Positions 1 to 6,907 of a stretch of DNA of 8,673 nucleotides are shown here, one piece after another. Position 1 is the stretch's first letter; each line of letters starts with the position of its first letter. The position numbers and the translations under genes are program-made. This DNA comes from Pseudomonadota bacterium. GTDB taxonomy: Bacteria > Pseudomonadota > Gammaproteobacteria > Xanthomonadales > Xanthomonadaceae. The DNA lies in NCBI GenBank assembly GCA_023453655.1, contig JAEXTE010000264.1:1-8673 (forward strand), written 5' to 3'. A model generated the notes under the pieces. That model saw only the letters and a program-made list of their open reading frames with translations, searched no databases and had not been told where the DNA came from.

Positions 1-450
1 TGGGTCGCCGCCGAACTCGGCGACGCCGATCCGGATCGGGCTGCACGCGTCGACATCGCCCCCGGCCTGATGGCCAGGGGCGACGAGCACTGGCTCAAGG
101 TGATGCTCGGTCATGTGCTGGGCAACGGGTGGAAGTTCTCGGCGCTGTGCGAGCGCGTCGAGATCCACGTCGAGGGGCAGGCGGTCGATGGGCGCCTGCA
201 GCTGGCCGTGCACGACGCCGGCTGCGGTTTCGACATGCGGTATGCTGACAAGCTGTTCGTGCCCTTCCAGCGGCTGCACGGGCCGGAGCAGGGAGGCGGC
301 AACGGGCTTGGACTGGCGATCGCGCTGCAGGTCGCCGAGCGCCATGGGGGTCGCTTGCGGGGAACGTCGCGACCGGGCGGGGGCAGTACCTTCTTCATCG
401 ATCTGCCGGCCGCCACCGGCCGCGACCCGGACGAGCACCATGACGCCTAG
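1..450 (+). CDS. Sensor histidine kinase, C-terminal ATPase part (5' end outside window)
   Basis: The reading frame is open from the first base and ends at TAG 448-450, leaving 149 residues. This is the GHKL (HATPase_c) ATP-binding domain of a two-component sensor kinase, which phosphorylates its own histidine and passes the phosphate to a response regulator. Visible motifs in order: N box LGHVLGNGWKFS (Asn at fragment residue 42), G1 box DAGCGFD (72-78), F box KLFVPFQRLH (84-93) and G2 box GNGLGLAIA (101-109). The N box normally reads N-A-x-K; here it is N-G-W-K, which should still bind Mg-ATP. The dimerisation/His-box helix and all sensor domains lie to the left, so the signal is unknown. 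The N and G2 boxes resemble PAS- or phytochrome-type kinases that pair with Rcp1-like regulators, and the next gene is exactly such a regulator, overlapping by 11 bases. The partnership is inferred from that arrangement. Confidence 0.93.
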   Translation, partial: WVAAELGDADPDRAARVDIAPGLMARGDEHWLKVMLGHVLGNGWKFSALCERVEIHVEGQAVDGRLQLAVHDAGCGFDMRYADKLFVPFQRLHGPEQGGGNGLGLAIALQVAERHGGRLRGTSRPGGGSTFFIDLPAATGRDPDEHHDA

Positions 451-880
451 CGAAATCCTGCTGATCGAAGACAATCCCGACGACGCGGAGCTGACCCGCA
501 TCGCCTTCGCCGAGGCGGGGATCGACCGCCAGCTGGTGGTGGTGCGCGATGGCGTGGAAGCGCTGGACTACCTGTTCGCGCGCGGCCGGCACGAGGGCCG
601 CGATGCCGCGCAGCTGCCGGCGATCGTGCTGCTCGACCTCAACCTGCCCAGGATCGACGGGCGCGAAGTGCTGCAGGCGATCCGCAGCGACGCGCGCACG
701 CGCGCCCTGCCGGTGGTGGTGCTGACCACCAGCGACGAGCCGTTCGACGTCGAGGCCACCTACGCGCTCGGCGTGAACAGCTACATCCGCAAGCCGGTGG
801 ACTTCGACCAGTTCGTCGGCGTGGTCAAGCAGATCGGTCTGTACTGGCTGGTGCTCAACCAGCCGCGCGTGGCCGGCTGA
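440..880 (+). CDS. Single-domain CheY/Rcp1-like response regulator
   Basis: A 146-residue stand-alone receiver domain with no output domain. It starts at ATG 440, inside the last codons of the kinase, which implies translational coupling. Acidic pocket E10-D11; phosphoacceptor D66 in LLDLNLPRIDG; switch Thr T96 in VVLTTS; conserved K118 followed by P119. The LTTS motif, the loop after the first helix (LFARGRHEG) and a C-terminal extension ending LYWLVLNQP are typical of the Rcp1-like regulators encoded next to phytochrome or PAS histidine kinases. The likely role is to receive phosphate from the upstream kinase and act by protein-protein contact or as an intermediate in a phosphorelay; the downstream partner is not in this window. 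Any frame extension upstream of 440 runs through the kinase gene out of frame and is not credible. Family assignment is firm; the partner is inferred. Confidence 0.93.
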   Translation: MTPSEILLIEDNPDDAELTRIAFAEAGIDRQLVVVRDGVEALDYLFARGRHEGRDAAQLPAIVLLDLNLPRIDGREVLQAIRSDARTRALPVVVLTTSDEPFDVEATYALGVNSYIRKPVDFDQFVGVVKQIGLYWLVLNQPRVAG

Positions 881-895
881 GGTGCCGCAACACGA

Positions 896-1597
896 TTAGC
901 GCCCCCCGTACAGCGCCTCGGCGCGCTGGAACAGGATCCAGCTGGTGGCGATGAACTTGTCCGCGCCCTCGGGCCGGTTGCCGCGATGGGTGTGGGTGAA
1001 GGCCGTCGGCGCGATCAGCAGGTCGCCGGTGCGCGGCGCCACCTTGCGCTGCTGGAACAGGAACTCGGTCTCGCCGGCGCCGAAGCCCTCGTTGAGGTAG
1101 ATCGTCCACAGCAGGTGCCGGTGCAGCGTCTCGCAGTCGGGCGCGCGCGGATACAGCTCGCAGTGCCAGTACGGATACCCGCCTTCGCCGGCGCGGTACC
1201 ACTGCAGGTTGATCGCGCCCGGGCGCAGGCAGGTGCGCGCCAGCTGGCCCAGCGCCTTGTCGTCGAGCGCGGCGATGTCCTGCGCCGACAGCCGGCGCAG
1301 CCCGCCCTGGCCGTCGGCGTGCTGCAGCATCAGCGGCGCGATCAGCGCCTGCGGGTAGCGGCGCAGGTAGGCCAGCAGCCCGTCGTAGACCGCGACGTTG
1401 AGCGCCTGCGCGACGTCGGCCCAGTCCGGCCGCTCGCTGATCGACAGGTCGCGGCTGTGCTTGAGTTCCGGATGCACGCCGCCGCCGACCTGGCCGGGCT
1501 GCAGTGCATCGCTCGCGCGCATGCGCTCGACGATCGCGGCGCAGGCCGCGGCATCGAGCGCGCCCGGGTACACCTCGATGAAGTCGGCCGCCTGCAC
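896..1597 (-). CDS. Fe(II)/2-oxoglutarate-dependent oxygenase
   Basis: A 233-residue protein with a double-stranded beta-helix core related to prolyl-4-hydroxylase-like 2OG oxygenases, which couple oxidative decarboxylation of 2-oxoglutarate to hydroxylation of a substrate. Iron ligands: H145 and E147 in YWHCE, and H204 in THTHRGN. K214, ten residues after H204, and W220, sixteen after it, fit the family's 2-oxoglutarate anchor and following Trp. The first acidic ligand is Glu rather than the usual Asp. About 120 residues precede the core and have no recognisable motif. The start is GTG 1597: the frame is open upstream only to a stop at 1622-1624 and holds no other start codon there. There is no close Shine-Dalgarno; a TACAAT box sits six bases upstream, suggesting a leaderless mRNA. 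The gene ends 15 bases from the convergent regulator. Substrate unknown; no signal peptide seen. Confidence 0.85.
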   Translation of the reverse strand: MQAADFIEVYPGALDAAACAAIVERMRASDALQPGQVGGGVHPELKHSRDLSISERPDWADVAQALNVAVYDGLLAYLRRYPQALIAPLMLQHADGQGGLRRLSAQDIAALDDKALGQLARTCLRPGAINLQWYRAGEGGYPYWHCELYPRAPDCETLHRHLLWTIYLNEGFGAGETEFLFQQRKVAPRTGDLLIAPTAFTHTHRGNRPEGADKFIATSWILFQRAEALYGGR

Positions 1598-1603
1598 GCA
1601 TCG

Positions 1604-1609
1604 ATTGTA
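1604..1609 (-). promoter_or_regulatory. -10-like box of the 2OG oxygenase gene, possible leaderless start
   Basis: Read on the minus strand the bases are TACAAT (five of six consensus positions), followed by six bases and then the GTG start codon. Transcription would be expected to start at or within a base or two of that GTG. No convincing -35 element is seen at 16-18 bases further upstream. This is inference from spacing. Confidence 0.4.
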
Positions 1610-1624
1610 GCGCCGCCTACGTCA

Positions 1625-1636
1625 TGCCGATCGGCA
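1625..1636. promoter_or_regulatory. Perfect 12-base palindrome in divergent promoter region
   Basis: TGCCGATCGGCA is a perfect palindrome lying just upstream of the predicted -10 of the oxygenase gene and between two divergently transcribed genes. It could be an operator for a dimeric regulator. Palindromes of this size also arise by chance in GC-rich DNA. Confidence 0.3.
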
Positions 1637-1661
1637 ATGTGGTCCCAACCAATGCGCCTGC

Positions 1662-1689
1662 CCGGATAACGCCGGCTTTACGCATCCGG
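1662..1689. repeat. REP-like imperfect inverted repeat
   Basis: CCGGAT at 1662-1667 is mirrored by ATCCGG at 1684-1689 around a 16-base core that contains the palindrome GCCGGC (1671-1676) and a TTTACGC run. The pattern CCGGATAA...TTTACG.CATCCGGC resembles the short intergenic REP palindromes of gammaproteobacteria. A GTAG...CTAC pair at 1607-1620 lies nearby, and GTAG-flanked hairpins mark some REP families of xanthomonads. Only one copy is in the window, so repetitiveness in the genome is unproven. Confidence 0.4.
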
Positions 1690-1737
1690 CCGCGCCCCTG
1701 AGTAAACAGGCAGGGCACAGGGATGAGGGAGCGGGCG

Positions 1738-3183
1738 ATGCGGATCACCATCGTGGGCGGCGGGTTCTCGGGCGTGGCGCTGGCCGCCGCCCTGCAGCGC
1801 GTGGCGCCGACTGGCGCGCACATCCACGTGGTGGGCGTGGACCGCGGCTATGGCGGCGGCGTGGCCTACGGCGAGGCACGGCCGGAGCACGTGCTCAACG
1901 TGCGCGCGCGCGACATGGGCCTGTCGCCGGACCAGCCCGAGGACTTCGCCGACTGGTTCAACCTGTCCGATCGCGGCCGCAGCGCGTTCCTGCCGCGCCA
2001 GCTCTACGGCGATTACCTGCGCGACCGCCTGCACGGGCTGCTCGACGGGGCGGGCGCCCAGGTGCATGCGGTGCGCCGGGAGGTCGTGGCGATCGAGCGG
2101 CTCGACCGCGGCTTCGCCGTGCGCCTGGAGGACGGCGCGGCGATCATCAGCGACCAGGTGGTGCTGGCGGTGGGCGCCCTGCCGCCGCCGCCGCTGGCGG
2201 GCGTGGGTCCGCGCCTGGCGATCCATCCCGCCTACATCGGCTGGCCATGGCAGGAGCACGCCATCGAGCGCATCGATCCGGATGCGCGGGTGCTGGTGGT
2301 GGGCACCGGCCTGACGATGGCCGACGTGCTGGCCACCCTGCGCCAGCGCGGACATCGCGGCGCGATCGACGCGCTCTCGCGCCACGGCCTGCTGCCGGCC
2401 GAACATACCGGGCAGCCGCCGGCGCCGGTGGAGCTGCCGCCGGCGATCCTGCAGGCGCTCGCCGAACACGACCTGCGCGAACTGCTGCGCCGCATCCGCG
2501 CCCTGTCGAAACTGGTGGACTGGCGCGCCCTGGTCGATGCGCTGCGGCCGCATACCCAGGCGTTCTGGCAGGGCCTGCCGGCGCCGCAGCGAGGCCAGTT
2601 CCTGCGCCACCTGCGCGCGTGGTGGGAGGTATCGCGGCACCGCATCGCGCCGCCCGTGGCCGCGCACCTGCATGCGCTGCGCGCCAGCGGCCAGTTGCGC
2701 GTGATCGCCGGGCGACTGGTGAGGGCAGGGCGCGCCGAGGACTGCGTGTCGGTGCTGATCCGGCCGCGCGGCGCCAGCGACGTGCGCCATGAACGCTACG
2801 ACGTGCTGCTGCGCGCCACCGGCCTGAACACCGACGTCGCCCGCACCACGCATCCGCTGCTCGCGCAGCTGCGCGAGTCGGGCATGCTGCGCGCCGACGC
2901 CGACGAGCTGGGCCTGGACACCAGCGACGCATTCGAGGTGGTGGACGCGCGCGGTCGGGTGGTGCCTGGCCTGTACTGCCTCGGGCCGCTGCTGCGCGGG
3001 CGCTACTGGGAGATCACCGCGGTGCCCGAACTGCGCCTGGCCGCGCAGCGCCTGGCAGGCGTACTGGTGGCGTGGCATGCGCAGGATGCCGGCATTGCAT
3101 CGGCGGCCCTGCTTCAGTCCGCGCCGGCCCGCCAGTCCCAGCGCAGCCCCAGCGTCAGCCCGCGGCCGGCACCCGGCTCGTAA
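1738..3183 (+). CDS. FAD/NAD(P)-binding protein, YdhS family (COG4529)
   Basis: A 481-residue flavoprotein-like protein. The N-terminal Rossmann motif ITIVGGGFSG (residues 3-12) binds the FAD ADP moiety. A second nucleotide motif, VLVVGTGLTMAD (from about residue 185), would bind NAD(P)H. HGLLPAEH (about 216-223) and the C-terminal GLYCLGPLLRG region match the COG4529/NAD_binding_9 family typified by E. coli YdhS. The enzymatic reaction of that family is not established. The start is placed at ATG 1738 because the GAGGGAG sequence at 1725-1731 gives a good ribosome site and the Rossmann fold then begins at residue 3; ATG 1723 in the same frame is possible and would add five residues. The last 24 codons lie over the 3' end of the convergent receptor gene, so the C-terminal tail is probably a non-functional extension after an older stop was lost. 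Confidence 0.87.
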   Translation: MRITIVGGGFSGVALAAALQRVAPTGAHIHVVGVDRGYGGGVAYGEARPEHVLNVRARDMGLSPDQPEDFADWFNLSDRGRSAFLPRQLYGDYLRDRLHGLLDGAGAQVHAVRREVVAIERLDRGFAVRLEDGAAIISDQVVLAVGALPPPPLAGVGPRLAIHPAYIGWPWQEHAIERIDPDARVLVVGTGLTMADVLATLRQRGHRGAIDALSRHGLLPAEHTGQPPAPVELPPAILQALAEHDLRELLRRIRALSKLVDWRALVDALRPHTQAFWQGLPAPQRGQFLRHLRAWWEVSRHRIAPPVAAHLHALRASGQLRVIAGRLVRAGRAEDCVSVLIRPRGASDVRHERYDVLLRATGLNTDVARTTHPLLAQLRESGMLRADADELGLDTSDAFEVVDARGRVVPGLYCLGPLLRGRYWEITAVPELRLAAQRLAGVLVAWHAQDAGIASAALLQSAPARQSQRSPSVSPRPAPGS

Positions 3184-5276
3184 TAGCGGCCGTTGCCTTC
3201 GTTGACGATCACCGAGCCCACGTGGGCGCGATCGAACAGGTTGTCGACCCGGGCGAAGCCGCGCATCCGGCCGTGCGCGGTGTTCCAGGCCCGCGCCGCC
3301 TCCAGGTGCGCCAGCACATGGCCCGGTGCCGGGCGCGCGCCCGTGTCGCTCACCGCCACGGCCGAGCTGCCGCTGGCCTCGACCGCGAAGGTCCACTCGC
3401 GCGGCTGCCACTGCAGCCGCAGGTGGCCCTGCTGGCGCGCGGTCCCGGGGATCGCGCTGCCCGCGGCCACCAGCACCGACGGATCGGTGCAGCCGGCGCC
3501 GGTGCAGACCGGGAACGCGTCGCGGAACCGCGCATCGAGCCAGGTCCAGGCCAGCCGCAGCGACCAGGCTTCGGCCAGCGGAAGCGTCGCGGCCAGCTCG
3601 CCGCCGTCGCGGCGCGAGCGCCCGACGTTGCGATAGCTGCTGCGGCCGCCGACGTTGCGCGCCACCGCGAGCTCGTCCTCGCTGTCGACGCGGAACAGGG
3701 CCGCGTCGACGCGCAGGCCCGAATCGCTGCGCCATTTGGTGCCCAGCTCCAGGTTGCGGCTCGTGACCGGCGCCAGGTCGAAGGCCAGGCCGGCGCCGCC
3801 GTCGGCGCGGTAGCCGAGTTCGTTGAAGGTCGGCGTTTCGAAACCGCGGCCCGCGGAGGCGTAGACGCGCCAGTCCGGCGTGGCCGCGAACGACAGGCCC
3901 AGCACCGGCGTGGTGCGCGCATAGTCCACGCGTCCGCTGTCGTCGGGATTGGTGGCGGTGACGTAGGCATCGCGCGACACGAAGCGCAGCTGGCTGCGGC
4001 GCGCGCCTGCGAGCAGCGACCAGCGCTCGGCCAGCTGCCACCAGGCCTGCGCGTACAGGTCGCGGTTGTCGACGCGGTTGTGCTCGTCGCGGCGCAGGGC
4101 CCCGCGCACGCCCAGCGTGGAGCCGTCGAAGTTCTCGTAGCCGCGCCGGTGCTGGCGCTGCCGGTCGGCGTTGCCGCCGGCGGTGAATTCCACCGTGCGA
4201 CCGGCCAGCGAGCCGGCCCAGCGCCAGCGCAGGTCGAGCCCGCCGTAATCGTTGTCCAGGTCGATCACGCCGCCGGAACTGAGCGGGTTGGCCTGCGCGC
4301 CCACGGGCACCGACAGGAACTGCTCGATCGCGCGCCGGCCGCCATAGAGCATCGCCTCGACCGCGTGCCCACCGGAGAGCGGCTGCTCCCAGCGCAGGCC
4401 GAGCTGGTCCTGGCGCGCGGACTTGCGGGTGTCGTACTGGTAGGCCACCGCCGTGGCCTGGCGCGGATCGGCCTGCACTTGTTCCCAGTCCAGCCCCAAC
4501 GGGTCGAGCGCGTCGGGCGCGTCGAAATGGTTGCCCACCAGCTGCAGGCGGCCGTCGCCGGGCAGGTCGGCGTGCAGCTTGAGGTTGAGCCAGCTGCGCC
4601 GCGCCGCGCTGTGCTCGCGCCAGCCGTCGGTGTCGAAGTGGCCCGCCGCCAGCGCATAGCCGAGCGTGTCGCCCGCGCCCCGCAGGCTGGCCGACAGCAC
4701 GCGCGTCGCGTCGCGGCCGGCGCTGGCCTGCAGGTGGCCGCGCGCCGGCGCTTCGCCTTCCGCGCTGAACACCTGCACCACGCCGCCGGAGGAGTTGCCG
4801 TGCAGCGCCGAGAACGGCCCGCGCAGTACCTCGATGCGCTCGGCCCCGGCCATGACCACGTGCGAGACCTGGCCCTGGCCGTCGGGCATCGTCGCCGGGA
4901 TGCCGTCGACGTACAGGCGCAGGCCGCGCACGCCGAAGGTGGAGCGCGCGCCGAAGCCCCGGATCGACAGCTGCGGGTCCTGGGCGAAGTTCTGCCGTTC
5001 GCGCACCGCGAGGCCGGGCAGGCCCGACAGCGCTTCCGACACCGAGATGCCCGGCCGCGCTTCGCTGCCGTCGAGCACGATGCGGTCGAACGAGGCCGGC
5101 AAGTCGAACGGCGCGACATGCTGCAGCCGGGTGGCGGTGGCGCTGACTTCGATGCGGTCCAGGGTGACCGGGTCGGGCTCCTGGGCGGCCGATGCGAGCG
5201 CGGCAGGCAGGATGAGGCCCAGCACCGCGCCCTGTGCGTACAGGCGGGCGTACGGGAAGTCGGAAGCGTCGGGCAT
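3114..5276 (-). CDS. pqqU: TonB-dependent outer-membrane receptor, PqqU/YncD type
   Basis: A 720-residue outer-membrane transporter. Signal peptide about residues 1-31 (hydrophobic AVLGLILPAALASAA, cleavage after an A-x-A). TonB-box-like TLDRIEVSAT at 38-47. Plug domain to about residue 155, with RQNFAQDPQLSIRGFGARST (94-113) and LYVDGIPATMPDGQGQ (121-136). A 22-strand barrel follows, with GRGFETPTFNELGYRADGG, a Cys pair VCTGAGC and the end motif GSVIVNEGNGRYYEP. These blocks match E. coli YncD almost word for word from memory. YncD was renamed PqqU after being shown to import the redox cofactor pyrroloquinoline quinone. The start at ATG 5276 gives a proper signal peptide; no clear Shine-Dalgarno precedes it. 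The 3' end overlaps the convergent flavoprotein gene by 70 bases. Receptor identity is firm; PQQ as ligand is transferred from E. coli. Confidence 0.92.
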   Translation of the reverse strand: MPDASDFPYARLYAQGAVLGLILPAALASAAQEPDPVTLDRIEVSATATRLQHVAPFDLPASFDRIVLDGSEARPGISVSEALSGLPGLAVRERQNFAQDPQLSIRGFGARSTFGVRGLRLYVDGIPATMPDGQGQVSHVVMAGAERIEVLRGPFSALHGNSSGGVVQVFSAEGEAPARGHLQASAGRDATRVLSASLRGAGDTLGYALAAGHFDTDGWREHSAARRSWLNLKLHADLPGDGRLQLVGNHFDAPDALDPLGLDWEQVQADPRQATAVAYQYDTRKSARQDQLGLRWEQPLSGGHAVEAMLYGGRRAIEQFLSVPVGAQANPLSSGGVIDLDNDYGGLDLRWRWAGSLAGRTVEFTAGGNADRQRQHRRGYENFDGSTLGVRGALRRDEHNRVDNRDLYAQAWWQLAERWSLLAGARRSQLRFVSRDAYVTATNPDDSGRVDYARTTPVLGLSFAATPDWRVYASAGRGFETPTFNELGYRADGGAGLAFDLAPVTSRNLELGTKWRSDSGLRVDAALFRVDSEDELAVARNVGGRSSYRNVGRSRRDGGELAATLPLAEAWSLRLAWTWLDARFRDAFPVCTGAGCTDPSVLVAAGSAIPGTARQQGHLRLQWQPREWTFAVEASGSSAVAVSDTGARPAPGHVLAHLEAARAWNTAHGRMRGFARVDNLFDRAHVGSVIVNEGNGRYYEPGAGRGLTLGLRWDWRAGAD

Positions 5277-5351
5277 CGGAAACCGGGGGAGGGCGGGGCG
5301 CGTTGATGCAGTCTCGAGGGCGCGGCCTGAATGGGCCGTCGCGACCCGGTC

Positions 5352-5357
5352 ATCGTA
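5352..5357 (-). promoter_or_regulatory. Possible -10 box of the receptor gene
   Basis: On the minus strand this reads TACGAT within GCTACGATG, about 75 bases before the receptor start codon, and resembles the GCTACAAT box in front of the oxygenase gene. No matching -35 is visible. No Fur-box-like A/T-rich dyad is seen in the 205-base gap, which would argue against simple iron control of this receptor. Confidence 0.3.
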
Positions 5358-5444
5358 GCGGCGACCGCGGCCCGCACACGCACGCGGCATGCGGGACCCT
5401 CCCGCGCCCATCGGTCGGCGACGCAGCCGCAGCGGCCAGCGGGC

Positions 5445-5461
5445 GGCGGAGGCCTTCCGCC
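5445..5461 (-). terminator. Hairpin downstream of the aminotransferase gene
   Basis: GGCGGA (5445-5450) and TCCGCC (5456-5461) form a six-base-pair GC stem with a five-base loop, about 20 bases beyond the aminotransferase stop. There is no T run after it, so it is at best a weak or atypical intrinsic terminator. Confidence 0.3.
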
Positions 5462-5481
5462 CTGGCGCAGGTGCGGCAGGG

Positions 5482-6678
5482 TCAGCTGACCGCCGCCACC
5501 GCCTGCGCCACGTAGTCCAGGTTCTTCGCGCTCAGCGCGGCCACGCAGATGCGGCCGGTGCCGACGGCGTAGATGCCGAACTCCTCGCGCAGGCGCTCGA
5601 CCTGCGCCCTGGACAGGCCCGAGTACGAGAACATGCCGGCCTGGCGCTGGATGAACTCGTACTGCGGCGCGCCGTGCGCGGCCAGGCGCTCGACCAGCCC
5701 GGCGCGCAGCGCATGGATGCGCGTGCGCATGCGGCCCAGTTCGTCTTCCCACTGCGCGCGCAGCCCGGGATCGTTGAGGACGCCCGCCACCAGCGCGGCG
5801 CCATGCGTGGACGGGCTGGAATAGTTGGCGCGCACCAGGCGCTTGATCTGCGACTGCACGCGCTTGCTCTCGTCGGCAGTGTCGCTGACCACGGTCAGCG
5901 CGCCCACGCGCTCGCCGTACAGCGAGAACGACTTGGAGTACGAGCTGGCGACGACGAAGTTGCGGATCGGCGAAGCGGCCAGCAGGCGGATCGCCAGCGC
6001 GTCCTCGGCGATGCCCTGGTCGAAGCCCTGGTAGGCCATGTCGATGAACGGGAACAGGTTGCGCTCGTGCAGCAGCGCGATCACCCGCTCCCACTGCGCC
6101 GGGGTGAGGTCGGCGCCGGTGGGGTTGTGGCAGCAGGCGTGCAGCAGCACCACGGTGCCGGCCTCGAGGCGGCGCAGGTCGGCGAGCATGCCGTCGAAAT
6201 CCAGCCCGTGCGCGGCCGCGTCGAAATAGGTGTAGTCCACGACCTCGAAGCCGACCGCACCGAACACCGCGCGGTGGTTCTCCCAGCTCGGATCGCTGAT
6301 GGCGATGCGCGCGGAGGGCAGGGTCTTCTTCAGCAGCTCCGCGCCCACGCGCAGCGCGCCGCTGCCGCCGATGGTCTGTGTGGTCGCCGCGCGTCCCTCG
6401 GCCACCAGCGCCGAGTCGGCGCCGAACAGCAGGTCGCGGGTGGCGCGGGTGTAGTCGGGCATGCCGTCGATGGGCAGGTAGCCGCGCGGCTTGCTGGCTT
6501 CGGCCAGCTGGCGCTCGACCTGCTGCACCGCGCCCAGTACCGGGATGCGGCCGTCCTCGTCGTAATAGATGCCCACGCCCAGGTTGCCCCGGGTGGCGCG
6601 GGTGTCGGCGTTGTAGGCTTCGGTCAGGCCCAGGATCGGATCACCGGGGACCAGTTCAACATTCGCGAAAAAGGACAC
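5482..6678 (-). CDS. tyrB: Aromatic-amino-acid aminotransferase (TyrB/PhhC family)
   Basis: A 398-residue PLP enzyme of the class I aminotransferase fold, interconverting tyrosine, phenylalanine or aspartate and their 2-oxo acids with 2-oxoglutarate/glutamate. Residues numbered from the GTG at 6678: GGSGAL phosphate-binding turn; W132 in DPSWENH stacks on PLP; N185 in HNPTG; D213 and Y216 in IDMAYQG; Schiff-base K249 in SYSKSFSLYGERVG; R257; a C-terminal TGRICVA Arg for the substrate carboxylate. Length matches TyrB (397). The GTG at 6678 is chosen because the protein then begins SFFANVELVPGDPILGL, the usual start of this family; the GTG at 6717 would add a 13-residue tail of low-complexity sequence. 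It lies downstream of, and in the same direction as, phenylalanine hydroxylase with a 229-base gap and its own possible promoter, so it is probably not strictly co-transcribed. Aspartate specificity cannot be excluded from motifs. Confidence 0.93.
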   Translation of the reverse strand: MSFFANVELVPGDPILGLTEAYNADTRATRGNLGVGIYYDEDGRIPVLGAVQQVERQLAEASKPRGYLPIDGMPDYTRATRDLLFGADSALVAEGRAATTQTIGGSGALRVGAELLKKTLPSARIAISDPSWENHRAVFGAVGFEVVDYTYFDAAAHGLDFDGMLADLRRLEAGTVVLLHACCHNPTGADLTPAQWERVIALLHERNLFPFIDMAYQGFDQGIAEDALAIRLLAASPIRNFVVASSYSKSFSLYGERVGALTVVSDTADESKRVQSQIKRLVRANYSSPSTHGAALVAGVLNDPGLRAQWEDELGRMRTRIHALRAGLVERLAAHGAPQYEFIQRQAGMFSYSGLSRAQVERLREEFGIYAVGTGRICVAALSAKNLDYVAQAVAAVS

Positions 6679-6735
6679 GGCAGCAGTCGTCGCAGAAGGG
6701 AGGGAGGGCGCCGGCACGCGGCGAAAAACCGCACG

Positions 6736-6741
6736 ATTCTA
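6736..6741 (-). promoter_or_regulatory. Possible -10 box of the aminotransferase gene
   Basis: Minus-strand TAGAAT (five of six consensus positions) lies in an otherwise very GC-rich gap. Transcription would start near 6727-6729, leaving a leader of about 50 bases to GTG 6678. No good -35 is seen. Confidence 0.4.
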
Positions 6742-6883
6742 GCAGTTGCGCGCGCTGCGGCCCGGGTCGTTGCGGACGGAACGGTTGCCGCGGCGCAGGC
6801 GTGGCTGCCTGTCGCGAGGGACGCGTCGCCAGTCCGGCCGCGCGCACGGCGCGGCGGGCCACGCGTGCCTGCTTTCGCGATGC

Positions 6884-6902
6884 GGGCGCCGGGAACGCGC
6901 CC
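6884..6902 (-). terminator. Hairpin immediately after phenylalanine hydroxylase
   Basis: GGGCGC (6884-6889) and GCGCCC (6897-6902) form a six-base-pair stem with a seven-base loop, starting five bases after the phhA stop codon. It lacks a T run, so termination or attenuation between phhA and the aminotransferase gene is only suggested. Confidence 0.33.
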
Positions 6903-6907
6903 GGCGC

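Noticed and set aside
1678..4041. Very long minus-strand open frame across the flavoprotein and receptor genes, and similar long frames at 3072-5306 (+), 4265-6094 (-) and 5389-7029 (+)
   Set aside because: They are Arg/Ala/Pro-rich translations opposite or out of phase with well-supported genes and have no recognisable domains. Such stop-free shadows are expected in DNA this GC-rich.
5277..5411. Longer start of the receptor gene
   Set aside because: The extra 45 residues are Arg/Ala-rich and would bury the signal peptide; the ATG at 5276 gives a normal outer-membrane protein export signal.
5277..5481. Small gene or riboswitch in the gap between receptor and aminotransferase
   Set aside because: No conserved coding pattern with a ribosome site and no recognisable cobalamin, TPP or other riboswitch core was seen; only a weak -10 and a short hairpin.
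6679..6717. Upstream GTG start for the aminotransferase
   Set aside because: It adds 13 low-complexity residues before the point where the protein family normally begins (SFFANVELVPGDP); the GTG at 6678 fits family length better.
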